This document shows positions 37,939-46,225 of a DNA stretch of 64,000 bases, in pieces. Made by a program: the position numbers and the translations under genes. Every line of letters begins with the position of its first letter. The stretch's first letter is position 1. The stretch covers positions 62,001 through 126,000 of the forward strand of contig NZ_VFAC01000003.1 in the NCBI RefSeq assembly GCF_007644105.1, given 5' to 3'. Source of the DNA: Elioraea rosea. GTDB taxonomy: Bacteria; Pseudomonadota; Alphaproteobacteria; Acetobacterales; Acetobacteraceae. The notes beneath the pieces were generated by a model. That model made no database searches, was not told the DNA's origin, and saw nothing but the letters and a program-made list of their open reading frames with translations.

Positions 37939-38408
37939 CAGGCGAACACCACGAGAAGGCCCCGCGGAAGCGGGATCCTCATCAGGCTGCCGAAGCCGTA
38001 TTCGACCATCAGCGTCGTCGCGACCGAGGCGATCACCGCGACATGGGGCCGGACGCGGAGATACAGCATCAGCACGAGCAGCATCACCGCCGCACTGATC
38101 ACGAAGCCGACCGTGTCGGAGACGAGGATGTAGGCGATCACCGAAGCGAGCGCGAGAACGATCGCGCCCGCGGCACGGTGGCTTCTCGCCCATTCCGGGA
38201 ATTCGACCAGGGGCCGGCGCGGCGTCATCGCCACGCCGCGGATGATCATCATCACGCCCGCGAGTCCGAGCAGAGCGCCGACGAGCCTTGGAAACAGGTC
38301 GGGCCCGTAGGGCTGGCCGGGGATGCGGGGAAAGCTCGCCGTCGCCAGGAACACGGCGACGGCGAGAACGATCAGGAGGACCCCGATCACCGCCTCGTTC
38401 ACCCGCAC
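37938..38408 (-). CDS. tctB: Tripartite tricarboxylate transporter small permease TctB
   Basis: Four-helix small subunit of 156 residues. Hydrophobic spans are VIGVLLIVLAVAVFLATASF, LFPRLVGALLGLAGVMMIIRG, GAIVLALASVIAYILVSDTVG and AAVMLLVLMLYL. PGQPYGPDLFPRLVG is a typical TctB motif after the first helix. It overlaps tctA by one base and follows the tctC gene by 34 bases. Together these encode a complete tripartite carrier. Confidence 0.9.
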   Translation of the reverse strand: MRVNEAVIGVLLIVLAVAVFLATASFPRIPGQPYGPDLFPRLVGALLGLAGVMMIIRGVAMTPRRPLVEFPEWARSHRAAGAIVLALASVIAYILVSDTVGFVISAAVMLLVLMLYLRVRPHVAVIASVATTLMVEYGFGSLMRIPLPRGLLVVFA

Positions 38409-38442
38409 GGGAGGCGCTCCCGCGCGGGCGAGAAGCGGAGCG

Positions 38443-39429
38443 TCACGACTTGGCGAGGCCGACGGCCTTCATGACGACGCCCATCTTCGCGTCATCCTCG
38501 GCCATGTAGGAGGCGAAGCCCGCGGGGTCGCGCCAGGTCATGCCGAAGCCGCGGCTGTTCATGAAGGTCTTGAAGTCGTCGCTGTTCCAGATCTTCTGCA
38601 GCAGCGGAACGTACCGCGCGACGACCGGCTGCGGCAGGTTGCGCGGGCCCGCGATGCCCCGCCAGGCGGCGAGGGTGTAGTCGATGCCGAGCTCTTCCTT
38701 CAGCGTCGGCACGTTCGCGAATTGCGGGTTCCGCTCCGGCGCCATGATGGCGAGGCTCTTGGCGCGGTTCGCCTCGATCATCGCGCGCGCTTCCGGCACC
38801 GAGCAGGTGACGATGTCGACGCCGCCGGCGGCGAGGTCCTGCATCGCCGGAGCGGCGCCGTTCGAGGGCACCCAGCGAACCGCGTCCGGCGGGAGCTGCA
38901 TCGCCTGCAGCCAGCCCGCGAGCGCGAGGTGCCAGATGCCGCCCTGGCCGGTTCCGGAGGCGGTCATGCGGCCGGGGTTCGCCTTGATCGCGTCGGCGAG
39001 CGCCTTCAGGGTCTGATGCGGGCTGTCGGACTTCACCTGCACGCCAGGCGGGTCGGAGTTCATCAGCGCGAGTGGCGTGTAGCTCGTGCCCTTGAGCTCG
39101 GTGAGCCCCTGCCAGTGCATCATCCCGATCTCGACCGTGATCATGCCGATCGTGTAGCCATCGGCCGGCGCGGTCGCGATCGCGGAATGGCCGACGACGC
39201 CCGACCCGCCGGTGCGGTTGACGACGTTCACCGGCTGGCTCAGCTCCTTCTCGAGCGCAGCGCCGACGAAGCGCGCCGTCGCATCCGTGCCGCCGCCGGC
39301 TCCCCAGGGAACCACCAGCGTGATCGGCCGGTTGGGCGACCACTGCGCCTGCGCCGAAGCGCCGGTGACGAGCGCAGGCGCGGCGAGGAGGCCGGTGGAG
39401 CCGGCGAGCAATGTGCGGCGTCGAAGCAT
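38443..39429 (-). CDS. tctC: Tripartite tricarboxylate receptor TctC (with tctBA)
   Basis: Periplasmic receptor of about 328 residues. The signal MLRRRTLLAGSTGLLAAPALV has an RRR start typical of Tat-style leaders. The mature part opens WSPNRPITLVVPWGAGGGTDATAR, the Bug motif for carboxylate binding, followed by VNVVNRTGGSGVVGHSAIA, PADGYTIG and NVPTLKEELG. The start at 39429 has GAGAGGGAGAG upstream. Being first in a tctCBA operon, it is the dedicated receptor of this carrier. It belongs near the nitrogen-compound catabolic genes. Confidence 0.93.
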   Translation of the reverse strand: MLRRRTLLAGSTGLLAAPALVTGASAQAQWSPNRPITLVVPWGAGGGTDATARFVGAALEKELSQPVNVVNRTGGSGVVGHSAIATAPADGYTIGMITVEIGMMHWQGLTELKGTSYTPLALMNSDPPGVQVKSDSPHQTLKALADAIKANPGRMTASGTGQGGIWHLALAGWLQAMQLPPDAVRWVPSNGAAPAMQDLAAGGVDIVTCSVPEARAMIEANRAKSLAIMAPERNPQFANVPTLKEELGIDYTLAAWRGIAGPRNLPQPVVARYVPLLQKIWNSDDFKTFMNSRGFGMTWRDPAGFASYMAEDDAKMGVVMKAVGLAKS

Positions 39430-39526
39430 CGTTTCTCTCCCTCTCAACTTTGGCATGCACCCCGGCTCTGGCGGGGCTTGGGCGCGCAGTGTTGCCGGAA
39501 GCGCGGGCTTTGCGGAAGGGGATTTG

Positions 39527-40264
39527 TCAGCCGGGCAGCGAGGGTGCCGCCGGCCGTTCGTCCTTCAGCGCCACGCCGGAGAGCCGCCGCCGCCGCATCT
39601 CGGCAACGAGCCAGGCAAGCGTCGCGGCCGCTTCCGCGAAGCCGAGCCCGCCGGGCCGGATGTTGCTGATGCAGTTCCTCTCGGCATCGGTACGGCCGGG
39701 GCGTGGCGCCCAGGTGATGTAGGCGCCGAGGCTGTCGGGAGCCGACAGGCCCGGCCGCTCGCCGATCAGCACGATCACGAGCTCCGCCCCCAGCACCTCG
39801 CCGAGGGCATCGCCGAGCGCGACGCGCGCCCCCGTCGCGATCACGGCACGTCGCGGCGCGGCCTCGCCGAGAAGCGGCAGGGCTGATGCGAGAAGCGGCA
39901 CGGCGTGGCGCTGCACGGCGGTTGCAGAAAGCCCGTCGCCTACCATCAGCGCTGTGCCGCCCTCCCGCGGTAGCGCGGCGAGGTCGTCCGCATTGCCGGC
40001 GCGGCCGAGATCGGGGCGGAGGAGATAGGTGGCGCGGTCTGGCGCGCGGGAGCGCACCGACGATACGGCGAGGCCCAGCCCGGCGAGGTCGCGCGCGAGG
40101 GCATCGGTGTCCAGCGGGGCATGCACGGCGTCGCGTGCGAGCGCGTGCGCTGCCTGGAACGCGAGATGCACCCGGGTGGGCAGGCCGTTGCCCGACCGGC
40201 CGAGCCCGACGCGCGCGGCGGTGAAGCGTCGCAGGTCGCGCCAGGCGGAAGGCGGCTCAGCCAA
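39527..40264 (-). CDS. eutC: Ethanolamine ammonia-lyase small subunit
   Basis: 245-residue light chain of the adenosylcobalamin-dependent lyase that turns ethanolamine into acetaldehyde and ammonia. Visible family parts are ARVGLGRSGNGLPTRVHLAFQAAHALARDAV, YLLRPDLGR, MVGDGLSATAVQRHA, VALGDALGEVLGAELVIVLIGERPGL and NCISNIRPGGLGFAEAA, where cobalamin is bound. It overlaps the end of eutB by eight bases. No eutA reactivase, microcompartment shell or acetaldehyde dehydrogenase gene is seen around it. Confidence 0.96.
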   Translation of the reverse strand: MAEPPSAWRDLRRFTAARVGLGRSGNGLPTRVHLAFQAAHALARDAVHAPLDTDALARDLAGLGLAVSSVRSRAPDRATYLLRPDLGRAGNADDLAALPREGGTALMVGDGLSATAVQRHAVPLLASALPLLGEAAPRRAVIATGARVALGDALGEVLGAELVIVLIGERPGLSAPDSLGAYITWAPRPGRTDAERNCISNIRPGGLGFAEAAATLAWLVAEMRRRRLSGVALKDERPAAPSLPG

Positions 40265-41624
40265 GGCCGATCAGCGCGGGCGAGAGCGCGGGCGGAATGG
40301 CGAGCCCTGAGGCGCCGATCCCCATCCTGTCGAGCCAGGCGGCGAATTCCGGCGCGGGCTGCTTGCCGAGCGCGGCGCGCACGGCGAGCGCGTCATGGAA
40401 GCTCGTCGACTGGTAGTTCAGCATCACGTCGTCGGCCCCGGGCACGCCCATCACGTAGGTGACGCCCGCGACGCCGAGCAGCGTCAGAAGCGCGTCCATG
40501 TCGTCCTGGTCGGCGTCGGCGTGGTTCGTATAGCAGACATCCACGCCCATCGGCAGGCCGAGAAGCTTGCCGCAGAAATGGTCCTCGAGCCCCGCGCGGG
40601 TGATCTGCTTGCCGTTGGCGAGATACTCCGGCCCGATGAAACCGACGACGGAGTTGACGAGAAGTGGTTCGTAGCGCCGTGCCACCGCATAGGCGCGCGC
40701 CTCGATCGTCTGCTGGTCGACGCCGTGATGCGCCTCGGCAGAGAGTGCGCTGCCCTGGCCGGTCTCGAAGTACATGACGTTGTCGCCCACCGTGCCGCGC
40801 CTGAGCGAGAGCGCCGCCTCCCGTGCATCGGCGAGCAGGGCGAGCGAGACGCCGAAGCTCGCATTCACCCCCTCCGTCCCGCCGATCGACTGGAACACGA
40901 GATCGACCGGCGCGCCCGCCTCGATCGCGGAGATCGTCGTCGTCACGTGCGCGAGCACGCAGGACTGCGTCGGGATATCGTAGCGCTCGCGCACCATGTC
41001 GAGCAGCTCAAGCAGGCGGATCGTGTTTGCCACGCTGTCCGTCGCGGGGTTGACGCCGATCACGGCATCGCCCGCGCCGAGCAGAAGCCCATCGAGCACC
41101 GCCGCCGCCACGCCGCGCGGATCGTCCGTCGGGTCGTTCGGTTGGAGCCGCACGGAGAGCGTGCCGGGCAGGCCCAACGTGTTGCGGAACCGCGTTGTGA
41201 CGCGGCACTTCGCGGCCACGGAGACGAGATCGGCGATGCGCATGATCTTGGCGACGCCCGCGACCATCTCCGGCGTCAGCCCCGGCGCGAGGGCGGCGAG
41301 CGCCGCGCTGTCCGCCTCGCCGAGGAGCCAGTCTCGGAAGCCGCCGACCGTGAGGTGCGAGACGGGCGCGAAGGCGGCGCGGTCATGCCCGTCGAGGATC
41401 AGGCGGGTGACGTCGTCCTCCTCGTAGGGGATAACCGCCTCATCGAGGAAATGCGTGAGCGGAAGCTCGGCAAGCGCGTGCTGCGCGGCAACGCGTTCGG
41501 CTTCCGATCCGGCAGCGACACCGGCCAGCGCATCGCCCGAGCGGAAGGGGGTTGCCTTCGCGAGAAGGTCGCGAAGGGTGTCGAACGCGAAGCGCGTGCC
41601 GCCGAGCGTGTGCGCGAAGCCCAT
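40257..41624 (-). CDS. eutB: Ethanolamine ammonia-lyase large subunit
   Basis: Heavy chain of ethanolamine ammonia-lyase, about 455 residues, matching the family length when started at MGFAHTLGGTRFAFDTLRDLL (41624). It has GVAAGSEAERVAAQ, ETVIPYEEDDVTRLI-like (here DEAVIPYEEDDVTRLI), LQPNDPTDDPRGVAAAVLDGLL, GVNPATDSV, and the active-site region SIGGTEGVNASFGVSL and YFETGQGSALSAEAHHGVDQQT. In-frame sequence upstream of 41624 has no homology and is antisense to the gene at 41680. It is followed by eutC with an eight-base overlap. Confidence 0.95.
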   Translation of the reverse strand: MGFAHTLGGTRFAFDTLRDLLAKATPFRSGDALAGVAAGSEAERVAAQHALAELPLTHFLDEAVIPYEEDDVTRLILDGHDRAAFAPVSHLTVGGFRDWLLGEADSAALAALAPGLTPEMVAGVAKIMRIADLVSVAAKCRVTTRFRNTLGLPGTLSVRLQPNDPTDDPRGVAAAVLDGLLLGAGDAVIGVNPATDSVANTIRLLELLDMVRERYDIPTQSCVLAHVTTTISAIEAGAPVDLVFQSIGGTEGVNASFGVSLALLADAREAALSLRRGTVGDNVMYFETGQGSALSAEAHHGVDQQTIEARAYAVARRYEPLLVNSVVGFIGPEYLANGKQITRAGLEDHFCGKLLGLPMGVDVCYTNHADADQDDMDALLTLLGVAGVTYVMGVPGADDVMLNYQSTSFHDALAVRAALGKQPAPEFAAWLDRMGIGASGLAIPPALSPALIGLG

Positions 41625-41679
41625 GCGCCAGCGTGGCGCGCAGGCCGGCGCACTGTCCAGTGCCCAGCCGGCCCGGCCC

Positions 41680-42327
41680 TTAGCCTGCGCAGAGGGTCGG
41701 CCAGACGGGAACCGAACCGTCTGCCGAGCGGAGCTCCTCGCCCCAGCGATGGGCCGGCGGGTCGCCAAGCCAGCCACGGGAAGCGACCGTCGAGGCGATC
41801 GCCGCGGCGACGCGATCGGGCGGGTGGCCCTGCCTGCGAAGCTCGGCCCGGAGCGAGGCGATCTCGGCCACCCGCTCCGCCCATTCGGGCCCGTAGCGCC
41901 GTTCAAGGTCGCGCCGGATGCGGGCTGCGAGCCCGGGTGCCGCGCCGCGGGTCGAGACGGTAAGCGTCAGGTCGCCGCGGCGGACGATGGCGGGAACGTG
42001 CACGTCGCAGAGGCGGGGAATGTCCTCGACGTTGACGATCACGCCGAGGCGCCGCGCGGTCGCGGCGAGCGGCTCGGCCTCGGCCTCGGCAAGGTCGCCG
42101 ACGAAGAGGAGCTTCAGCCCGGCGATCTCGCTCTCGCTCGGCAGGCCGAGGCGAAGGCGCAGCGTCGCCGATGCAAGCTCGGCAGATGGCGCGTCGGACC
42201 AGAGCTGGATGTCGGCCACACCTGCCTCGCTCACCAGCCGCAGCCGGTTCAACGCCTGGCGGCCGCGCCCGACGATGCCGACGCGGGCCGAAGCAAGGTC
42301 GAAGGCGAGGGGGAGAAGGGCGGCCAT
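41680..42327 (-). CDS. Siroheme synthase N-terminal domain (precorrin-2 dehydrogenase/ferrochelatase)
   Basis: 215-residue protein equal to the CysG N-terminal half (CysG-B), free of the methyltransferase domain. It oxidises precorrin-2 with NAD+ and inserts iron to give siroheme. The NAD fold opens PLAFDLASARVGIVGRGRQAL. The signature RLCDVHVPAIVRRGDLTLTVSTRGAAPGLAARIRRDLE follows, then the helical dimerisation domain. It lies three bases after a TctC-type gene and 55 bases before eutB. The methyltransferase function is encoded separately at 45182, so siroheme synthesis is split around the sulfite reductase gene. Confidence 0.9.
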   Translation of the reverse strand: MAALLPLAFDLASARVGIVGRGRQALNRLRLVSEAGVADIQLWSDAPSAELASATLRLRLGLPSESEIAGLKLLFVGDLAEAEAEPLAATARRLGVIVNVEDIPRLCDVHVPAIVRRGDLTLTVSTRGAAPGLAARIRRDLERRYGPEWAERVAEIASLRAELRRQGHPPDRVAAAIASTVASRGWLGDPPAHRWGEELRSADGSVPVWPTLCAG

Positions 42328-42330
42328 CGC

Positions 42331-43317
42331 TCAGCCCTCCGCGACGATGTCGAAGCGGCGGATGATCTCGCCGTAGCGCGCCGCGTCCTCGCGGATCGCG
42401 AGCCCGAGCGCCTCCGGCCCCTCGTCCGTCGGCTCGACGCCGAGTGCCGCGAGGCGCCCGGCGAGCTCAGGCTCCTGCACGGCCGCCCGGCTCGCCGCGT
42501 TGAGCCGCGCGATGATCGCCGCCTCGGTTCCGGCGGGGGCGACGATGCCGTGCCAGCCGACCGCGGTGAGCCCGGCGAAGCCGCTCTCGGCAAGCGTCGG
42601 CACCTCCGGCAGCGCGCCGCTTCGCGTGCCCGGGCTGACGGCGAGGCCGCGCAGCCTGCCGGCCCGCACGTGCCCGGTGACGGCGCCGATGTTGATCATC
42701 ACCCCATCGAGATGCCCGGCGAGAAGATCGTTCAGCGCGAGCGGCCCGCCGCGATAGGAGACATGGGTGAGCGTCGCGCCGCTTTCGGCGGCGAGCTGCG
42801 CCGTCAGGAGATGCGCGAGCTGGCCGGTGCCCGGCGTGCCGACATTCGCTCCCTTCGCCCTGGCGCGGGAAAGCCAGTCGCCGAGATCCGCCGACGGATG
42901 GTCGGCGCGGACCACGAGGATCTGCGGCACGCGCACCGTGCGGTGGACCGGCGCGAAGCCGAGCGGGTCGAAGCCGAGCCGCGGGGCGAGCGTGCCGACG
43001 ATCGAGAGGCTGTCTGCCCCGGCAAGAAGTGTGTAGCCATCGCCTGCAGAGCGTGCCGCCGCGGCGTAGCCGATGGTCGAACCGCCGCCCGGAACGTTCT
43101 CGACCGTGATCGTTCCGCCGATGCGGTCAGCGACGGCGCGCGCCCAGTAGCGGGCGACCACGTCCTGGCTGCCTCCCGGGGCGACGGGAACGATCAGGCG
43201 GATCGGCCGTGCGGGCCAGGTACCCTGCGCCGCGGCGCGGCGCGCTGTGGCGGCGAGCACGAGGGCGGCGGTCGCGGATGCAAGTGCGGTGCGGCGGGTG
43301 GTGTCGGTCATGGTCAT
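42331..43317 (-). CDS. Bug/TctC-family receptor (orphan, within sulfur genes)
   Basis: 328-residue periplasmic receptor with signal MTMTDTTRRTALASATAALV (RR, possibly Tat). The mature start is WPARPIRLIVPVAPGGSQDVVAR, then ITVENVPGGGSTIGYAA, AGDGYTLLAG and SGALPEVPTLAESGFAG. It sits between cysI (79-base gap) and the siroheme dehydrogenase (three-base gap), on the same strand, with no permease nearby. Its role there is not evident; it may bind an organic sulfur or carboxylate ligand. Motif spacing is normal for the family. Confidence 0.9.
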   Translation of the reverse strand: MTMTDTTRRTALASATAALVLAATARRAAAQGTWPARPIRLIVPVAPGGSQDVVARYWARAVADRIGGTITVENVPGGGSTIGYAAAARSAGDGYTLLAGADSLSIVGTLAPRLGFDPLGFAPVHRTVRVPQILVVRADHPSADLGDWLSRARAKGANVGTPGTGQLAHLLTAQLAAESGATLTHVSYRGGPLALNDLLAGHLDGVMINIGAVTGHVRAGRLRGLAVSPGTRSGALPEVPTLAESGFAGLTAVGWHGIVAPAGTEAAIIARLNAASRAAVQEPELAGRLAALGVEPTDEGPEALGLAIREDAARYGEIIRRFDIVAEG

Positions 43318-43396
43318 CTCTCCTGCGATGGCGTGTGTCGGCAGCGTCGGTCAGACGCGGCGACATCGCAGGAGAGCGCGCGCTTCGCGGACCATC

Positions 43397-45085
43397 TCAG
43401 TCGGCCGCGAGCTTGGCGGGATCGGAGGCGAGCAACGCGTCGCGGCCGAGGCGGTGGCAGAAATCGCCGAAGCCTTCACCCGCCTCGCGTTCGGCGGCAA
43501 AGCGGGCGAAGAGGGGGGCGAGCGCAGCGGCGATGCCCGCTTCCGCAACCTTGTCGGCGAGCTTGAAGGAGAGCCGCGTTCCCTCGAAATCGCCCCCCAC
43601 GTACAGAGCGTAGAAACCGGGCATGCGGCCGACGATGCCGATATCGCCCGCATAGGGCCGGGCGCAGCCGTTCGGGCAGCCGGTGATGCGGACGCTGATG
43701 CGCTCGCCCTCCAGGCCGTGGCGGTGGAGTACGGCCTCGAGCGCGGCGACCATCGGTTCGCGCACGCGCTCTGCCTCGGTCAGTGCCAGCCCGCAGGTCG
43801 GCAAGGCGGGGCAGGCGAGCGCCCAGCGGGCGAGGGGGGAACGGTCCTCGGCGAAGGCAATGCCGGCGGTGCGCAGCATGGCCTCGACCGTTGCCTTCTC
43901 CTCCTCCCGCACGCCGGAGAGGAGGATGTCCTGCTGCGGGGTGAGGATGGGCGAGAGGTCGAACCGCGCGATGACCGAGCGCAGCGCGCTCATCAGCCGT
44001 GCGCCCTCGGTGTCGGCGATCCTGCCCGAGGGAACGGGCAGGCCGAGCCACCAGCGCCCGTCGCCTTCGGCGTGCCAGCCGAGATGGTCCGGGATGGTGA
44101 ATCGGGGCAGGGGTGGCGGGTCGTCCATCCTGCGGCCGAACCGTTCCGCGAGCCTGTCCTTCACCCAGTCGGCGCCGAAGTCGTCGACGACGTACTTGAG
44201 GCGCGCGCGCTTGCGGTCGGTCCTGTCGCCGAAATCGCGGGCGAGCTTCACCACGGCCTCGACCGCAGTAAGCAGGTCTGCGTGATCCACCCGGCCCACG
44301 GGTGACGCCAGGCGGGGATAGGTCCGCGGCTTGTTGTGCGTCATGCCGTGCCCGCCGCCGACGCAGACGATCCAGCCGGAGATGGCGCCGCCCTCCACCT
44401 CGGCCACCAGGCCGAGATCGTTCGCCAGCACGTCGATCGAGTTGTCGGCCGGGTGCGCGAGGCCGATCTTGAACTTCCGCGGCAGGTAGGTCGGCCCGTA
44501 GAGTGGCTCGTCCTCGCCGTCTGCCCCGTCATCCTGGCCGGCGATGAAGATCGCGTGGTGCGCCCTGGTGCGGGGAAGAAGAGCGGACGAGAGCATCCGC
44601 GCGCTCTCTTCGAGCATGCCGTGTACGCGATCCTTCACCGGCGCAGGGGTGGCCATGACGTTGCGCGCCACATCGCCGCAGGTGGCGAAGGTGGTCAGCA
44701 GCGTGTGGTCGATGAAGGCGATCGTGTCGCGAAGGTCCCGCTTGGCGATGCCGTGGAACTGGATGGTCTGGCGCGTGGTGACGCGCAGCGTGCCGTTGCC
44801 GTGGCGCGCGGCGAGATGGTCGAGCGCGAGGTACTGCGCCGCCGTCAGCCTGCCGGCAGGGATGCGCACCCGCACCATGAACTGCCAGTCCTTCTCCCGC
44901 CCGGCCTGCTTCAGCGCCGTCGCGGTGTCGCGGTCATGCTGCTCGTAGGTGCCGTGGAACTTCAGAAGCCCGTAGGTGGCTTCCGTGACCTGGGGGGAAG
45001 TGTCGTCTGCCAGTTCCGACGCGATGGCGCCGCGCAGTCCGCGGCTTTCGGCTTTCACCCGCTCGACGCCCGATGGACCCGCCAC
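43397..45085 (-). CDS. cysI: Sulfite reductase hemoprotein-type subunit (siroheme, 4Fe-4S)
   Basis: About 562 residues from a GTG start at 45085 that has GGAGG six bases upstream. It reduces sulfite to sulfide using siroheme and a [4Fe-4S] cluster. The cluster cysteines are in CPALPTC and, about 45 residues on, GCPNGC. The duplicated ferredoxin-like halves are present: FMVRVRIPAGRLTAAQYLALD and GRWWLGLPVPSGRIAD. LLTTFATCGDVARNVMA is the nitrite/sulfite-reductase core. The ATG at 45139 lies within the predicted -35 element, so I reject it. No flavoprotein partner (CysJ) is in the window. Confidence 0.92.
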   Translation of the reverse strand: MAGPSGVERVKAESRGLRGAIASELADDTSPQVTEATYGLLKFHGTYEQHDRDTATALKQAGREKDWQFMVRVRIPAGRLTAAQYLALDHLAARHGNGTLRVTTRQTIQFHGIAKRDLRDTIAFIDHTLLTTFATCGDVARNVMATPAPVKDRVHGMLEESARMLSSALLPRTRAHHAIFIAGQDDGADGEDEPLYGPTYLPRKFKIGLAHPADNSIDVLANDLGLVAEVEGGAISGWIVCVGGGHGMTHNKPRTYPRLASPVGRVDHADLLTAVEAVVKLARDFGDRTDRKRARLKYVVDDFGADWVKDRLAERFGRRMDDPPPLPRFTIPDHLGWHAEGDGRWWLGLPVPSGRIADTEGARLMSALRSVIARFDLSPILTPQQDILLSGVREEEKATVEAMLRTAGIAFAEDRSPLARWALACPALPTCGLALTEAERVREPMVAALEAVLHRHGLEGERISVRITGCPNGCARPYAGDIGIVGRMPGFYALYVGGDFEGTRLSFKLADKVAEAGIAAALAPLFARFAAEREAGEGFGDFCHRLGRDALLASDPAKLAAD

Positions 45086-45110
45086 GCCTGACCTCCGTCG
45101 CTGCCAGGCG

Positions 45111-45139
45111 TTTATAGAATTCACGATTTGAAAGCGCAA
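45111..45139 (-). promoter_or_regulatory. Putative promoter for cysI
   Basis: On the minus strand, TATAAA (45111-45116) is preceded by a 17-base spacer and TTGCGC (45134-45139). Transcription would start near 45104, giving a leader of about 20 bases before the GTG at 45085. The divergent gap 45086-45181 is AT-rich for this genome and also serves cobA. Confidence 0.45.
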
Positions 45140-45181
45140 AAAGAATTTTCACACATAGATGAGTCGTGCCATCATCAAATC

Positions 45182-45964
45182 ATGCAACGGCTCGTTCCCG
45201 GTTCGGTGTGGCTCGTCGGCGCAGGGCCGGGCGATCCCGCACACCTCACTGTCAGGGCCACCCAGGCGCTGACCCAGGCGGACATTATCCTGCACGACAC
45301 GCTTGCCGGCCGTGCCGTGCTCGCCCACGCGCGGCGGGGCGCGGAAATCGTCGCCGTCGGCAAGCGCAAGGCCGCGCCGACGCTCCCGCAGGCGCGGATC
45401 AATGCGCTGCTCGTGGCGCATGCGCGGGCGGGCAAGCGGGTGGTACGGTTAAAGGGCGGCGACCCCTTCGTGTTCGGCAGAGGCGGGGAGGAGGCGATGG
45501 CGCTCGCGGAAGCCGGCATCCCGTTCGAGATCGTGCCAGGCGTGTCGGCCGGCATCGCCGCGCCGGCGCTTGCGGGCATTCCCGTCACGCATCGCGGGCT
45601 GTCCTCCGCCGTCACCTTCCTGACGGGCCATGACGAGAGCGGATCGGTTCCGGAAGGGCTCGACTGGGAGGCGATCGCCCGCGGCGCGCCGACGCTTGTC
45701 GCGTTCATGGCGGTCTCGACGCTCGATACGATCGCGGTCCGGCTGATCGCGGGCGGGCGTGATCCGGCCACCCCCGTGGCCGTGATCGCGCGCGCGAGCC
45801 TTCCAGACCAGTCCGTCGTGACGACGACGCTCGGCGCCTGCACGCTCGATGTCCGGCGCGCAGGCATCGCCTCGCCCGCGCTGGTCGTGATCGGGCCTGT
45901 CGTTGCGCTCGCCGCGGTGCTCGCCGCCTCCGCATCCGTGCCGGCGCGGGCGGTGGCGCGATGA
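45182..45964 (+). CDS. cobA: Uroporphyrinogen-III C-methyltransferase (SUMT)
   Basis: S-adenosylmethionine-dependent enzyme of about 260 residues that makes precorrin-2 from uroporphyrinogen III, the first step of siroheme and cobalamin. It opens VWLVGAGPGDPAHLTVRATQAL with the SAM-site glycine pattern, then DIILHDTLAG, VRLKGGDPFVFGRGGEEAMAL, EIVPGVSAGIAAPALAGIPVTHRG and TLVAFMAVSTLDTI. It is divergent from cysI across a shared 96-base promoter region, fitting a supply of siroheme to that enzyme. A short membrane peptide gene overlaps its stop (ATGA). Confidence 0.93.
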   Translation: MQRLVPGSVWLVGAGPGDPAHLTVRATQALTQADIILHDTLAGRAVLAHARRGAEIVAVGKRKAAPTLPQARINALLVAHARAGKRVVRLKGGDPFVFGRGGEEAMALAEAGIPFEIVPGVSAGIAAPALAGIPVTHRGLSSAVTFLTGHDESGSVPEGLDWEAIARGAPTLVAFMAVSTLDTIAVRLIAGGRDPATPVAVIARASLPDQSVVTTTLGACTLDVRRAGIASPALVVIGPVVALAAVLAASASVPARAVAR

Positions 45965-46053
45965 CGCCGGCGCGCGAATTCGCCGCGCTCCTGCTCCGCG
46001 CGGCGATCTTCATCGGGCTGCTTTTCTCGGTCGCGCTGATCGCCGGCAGCTGA
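45961..46053 (+). CDS. 30-residue membrane peptide coupled to cobA
   Basis: The ATG overlaps the cobA stop (ATGA). The product is MTPAREFAALLLRAAIFIGL followed by LFSVALIAGS, which is one predicted transmembrane helix after a short charged start. No known family is recognised. The tight overlap and the clean hydrophobic composition suggest a translated microprotein, but its size prevents certainty. The next 172 bases to 46225 carry nothing evident. Confidence 0.4.
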   Translation: MTPAREFAALLLRAAIFIGLLFSVALIAGS

Positions 46054-46225
46054 GAGACCAGTCGAACACGCTACTGCCGCGGTCACCTTGGTTCGGCTTC
46101 CTGCGGTTCCGGGTCTCACGGGCTTGACGCACGCTCCGCTCCGGTTCTCGGAAACCACGCCATCTGACTAACGGCAGCGCATTCTCGAATGGTCTCTGCG
46201 CTGAATGTCGCCGGCTCAGGCGTAG

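Noticed and set aside
37054-38133. 359-codon plus-strand frame across tctA/tctB
   Set aside because: It is opposite two well-defined permease genes and shows the biased composition of antisense DNA.
45086-45139. Longer cysI beginning at ATG 45139
   Set aside because: It would begin in the predicted promoter, in an AT-rich stretch without a ribosome site; the GTG at 45085 has GGAGG at proper distance.
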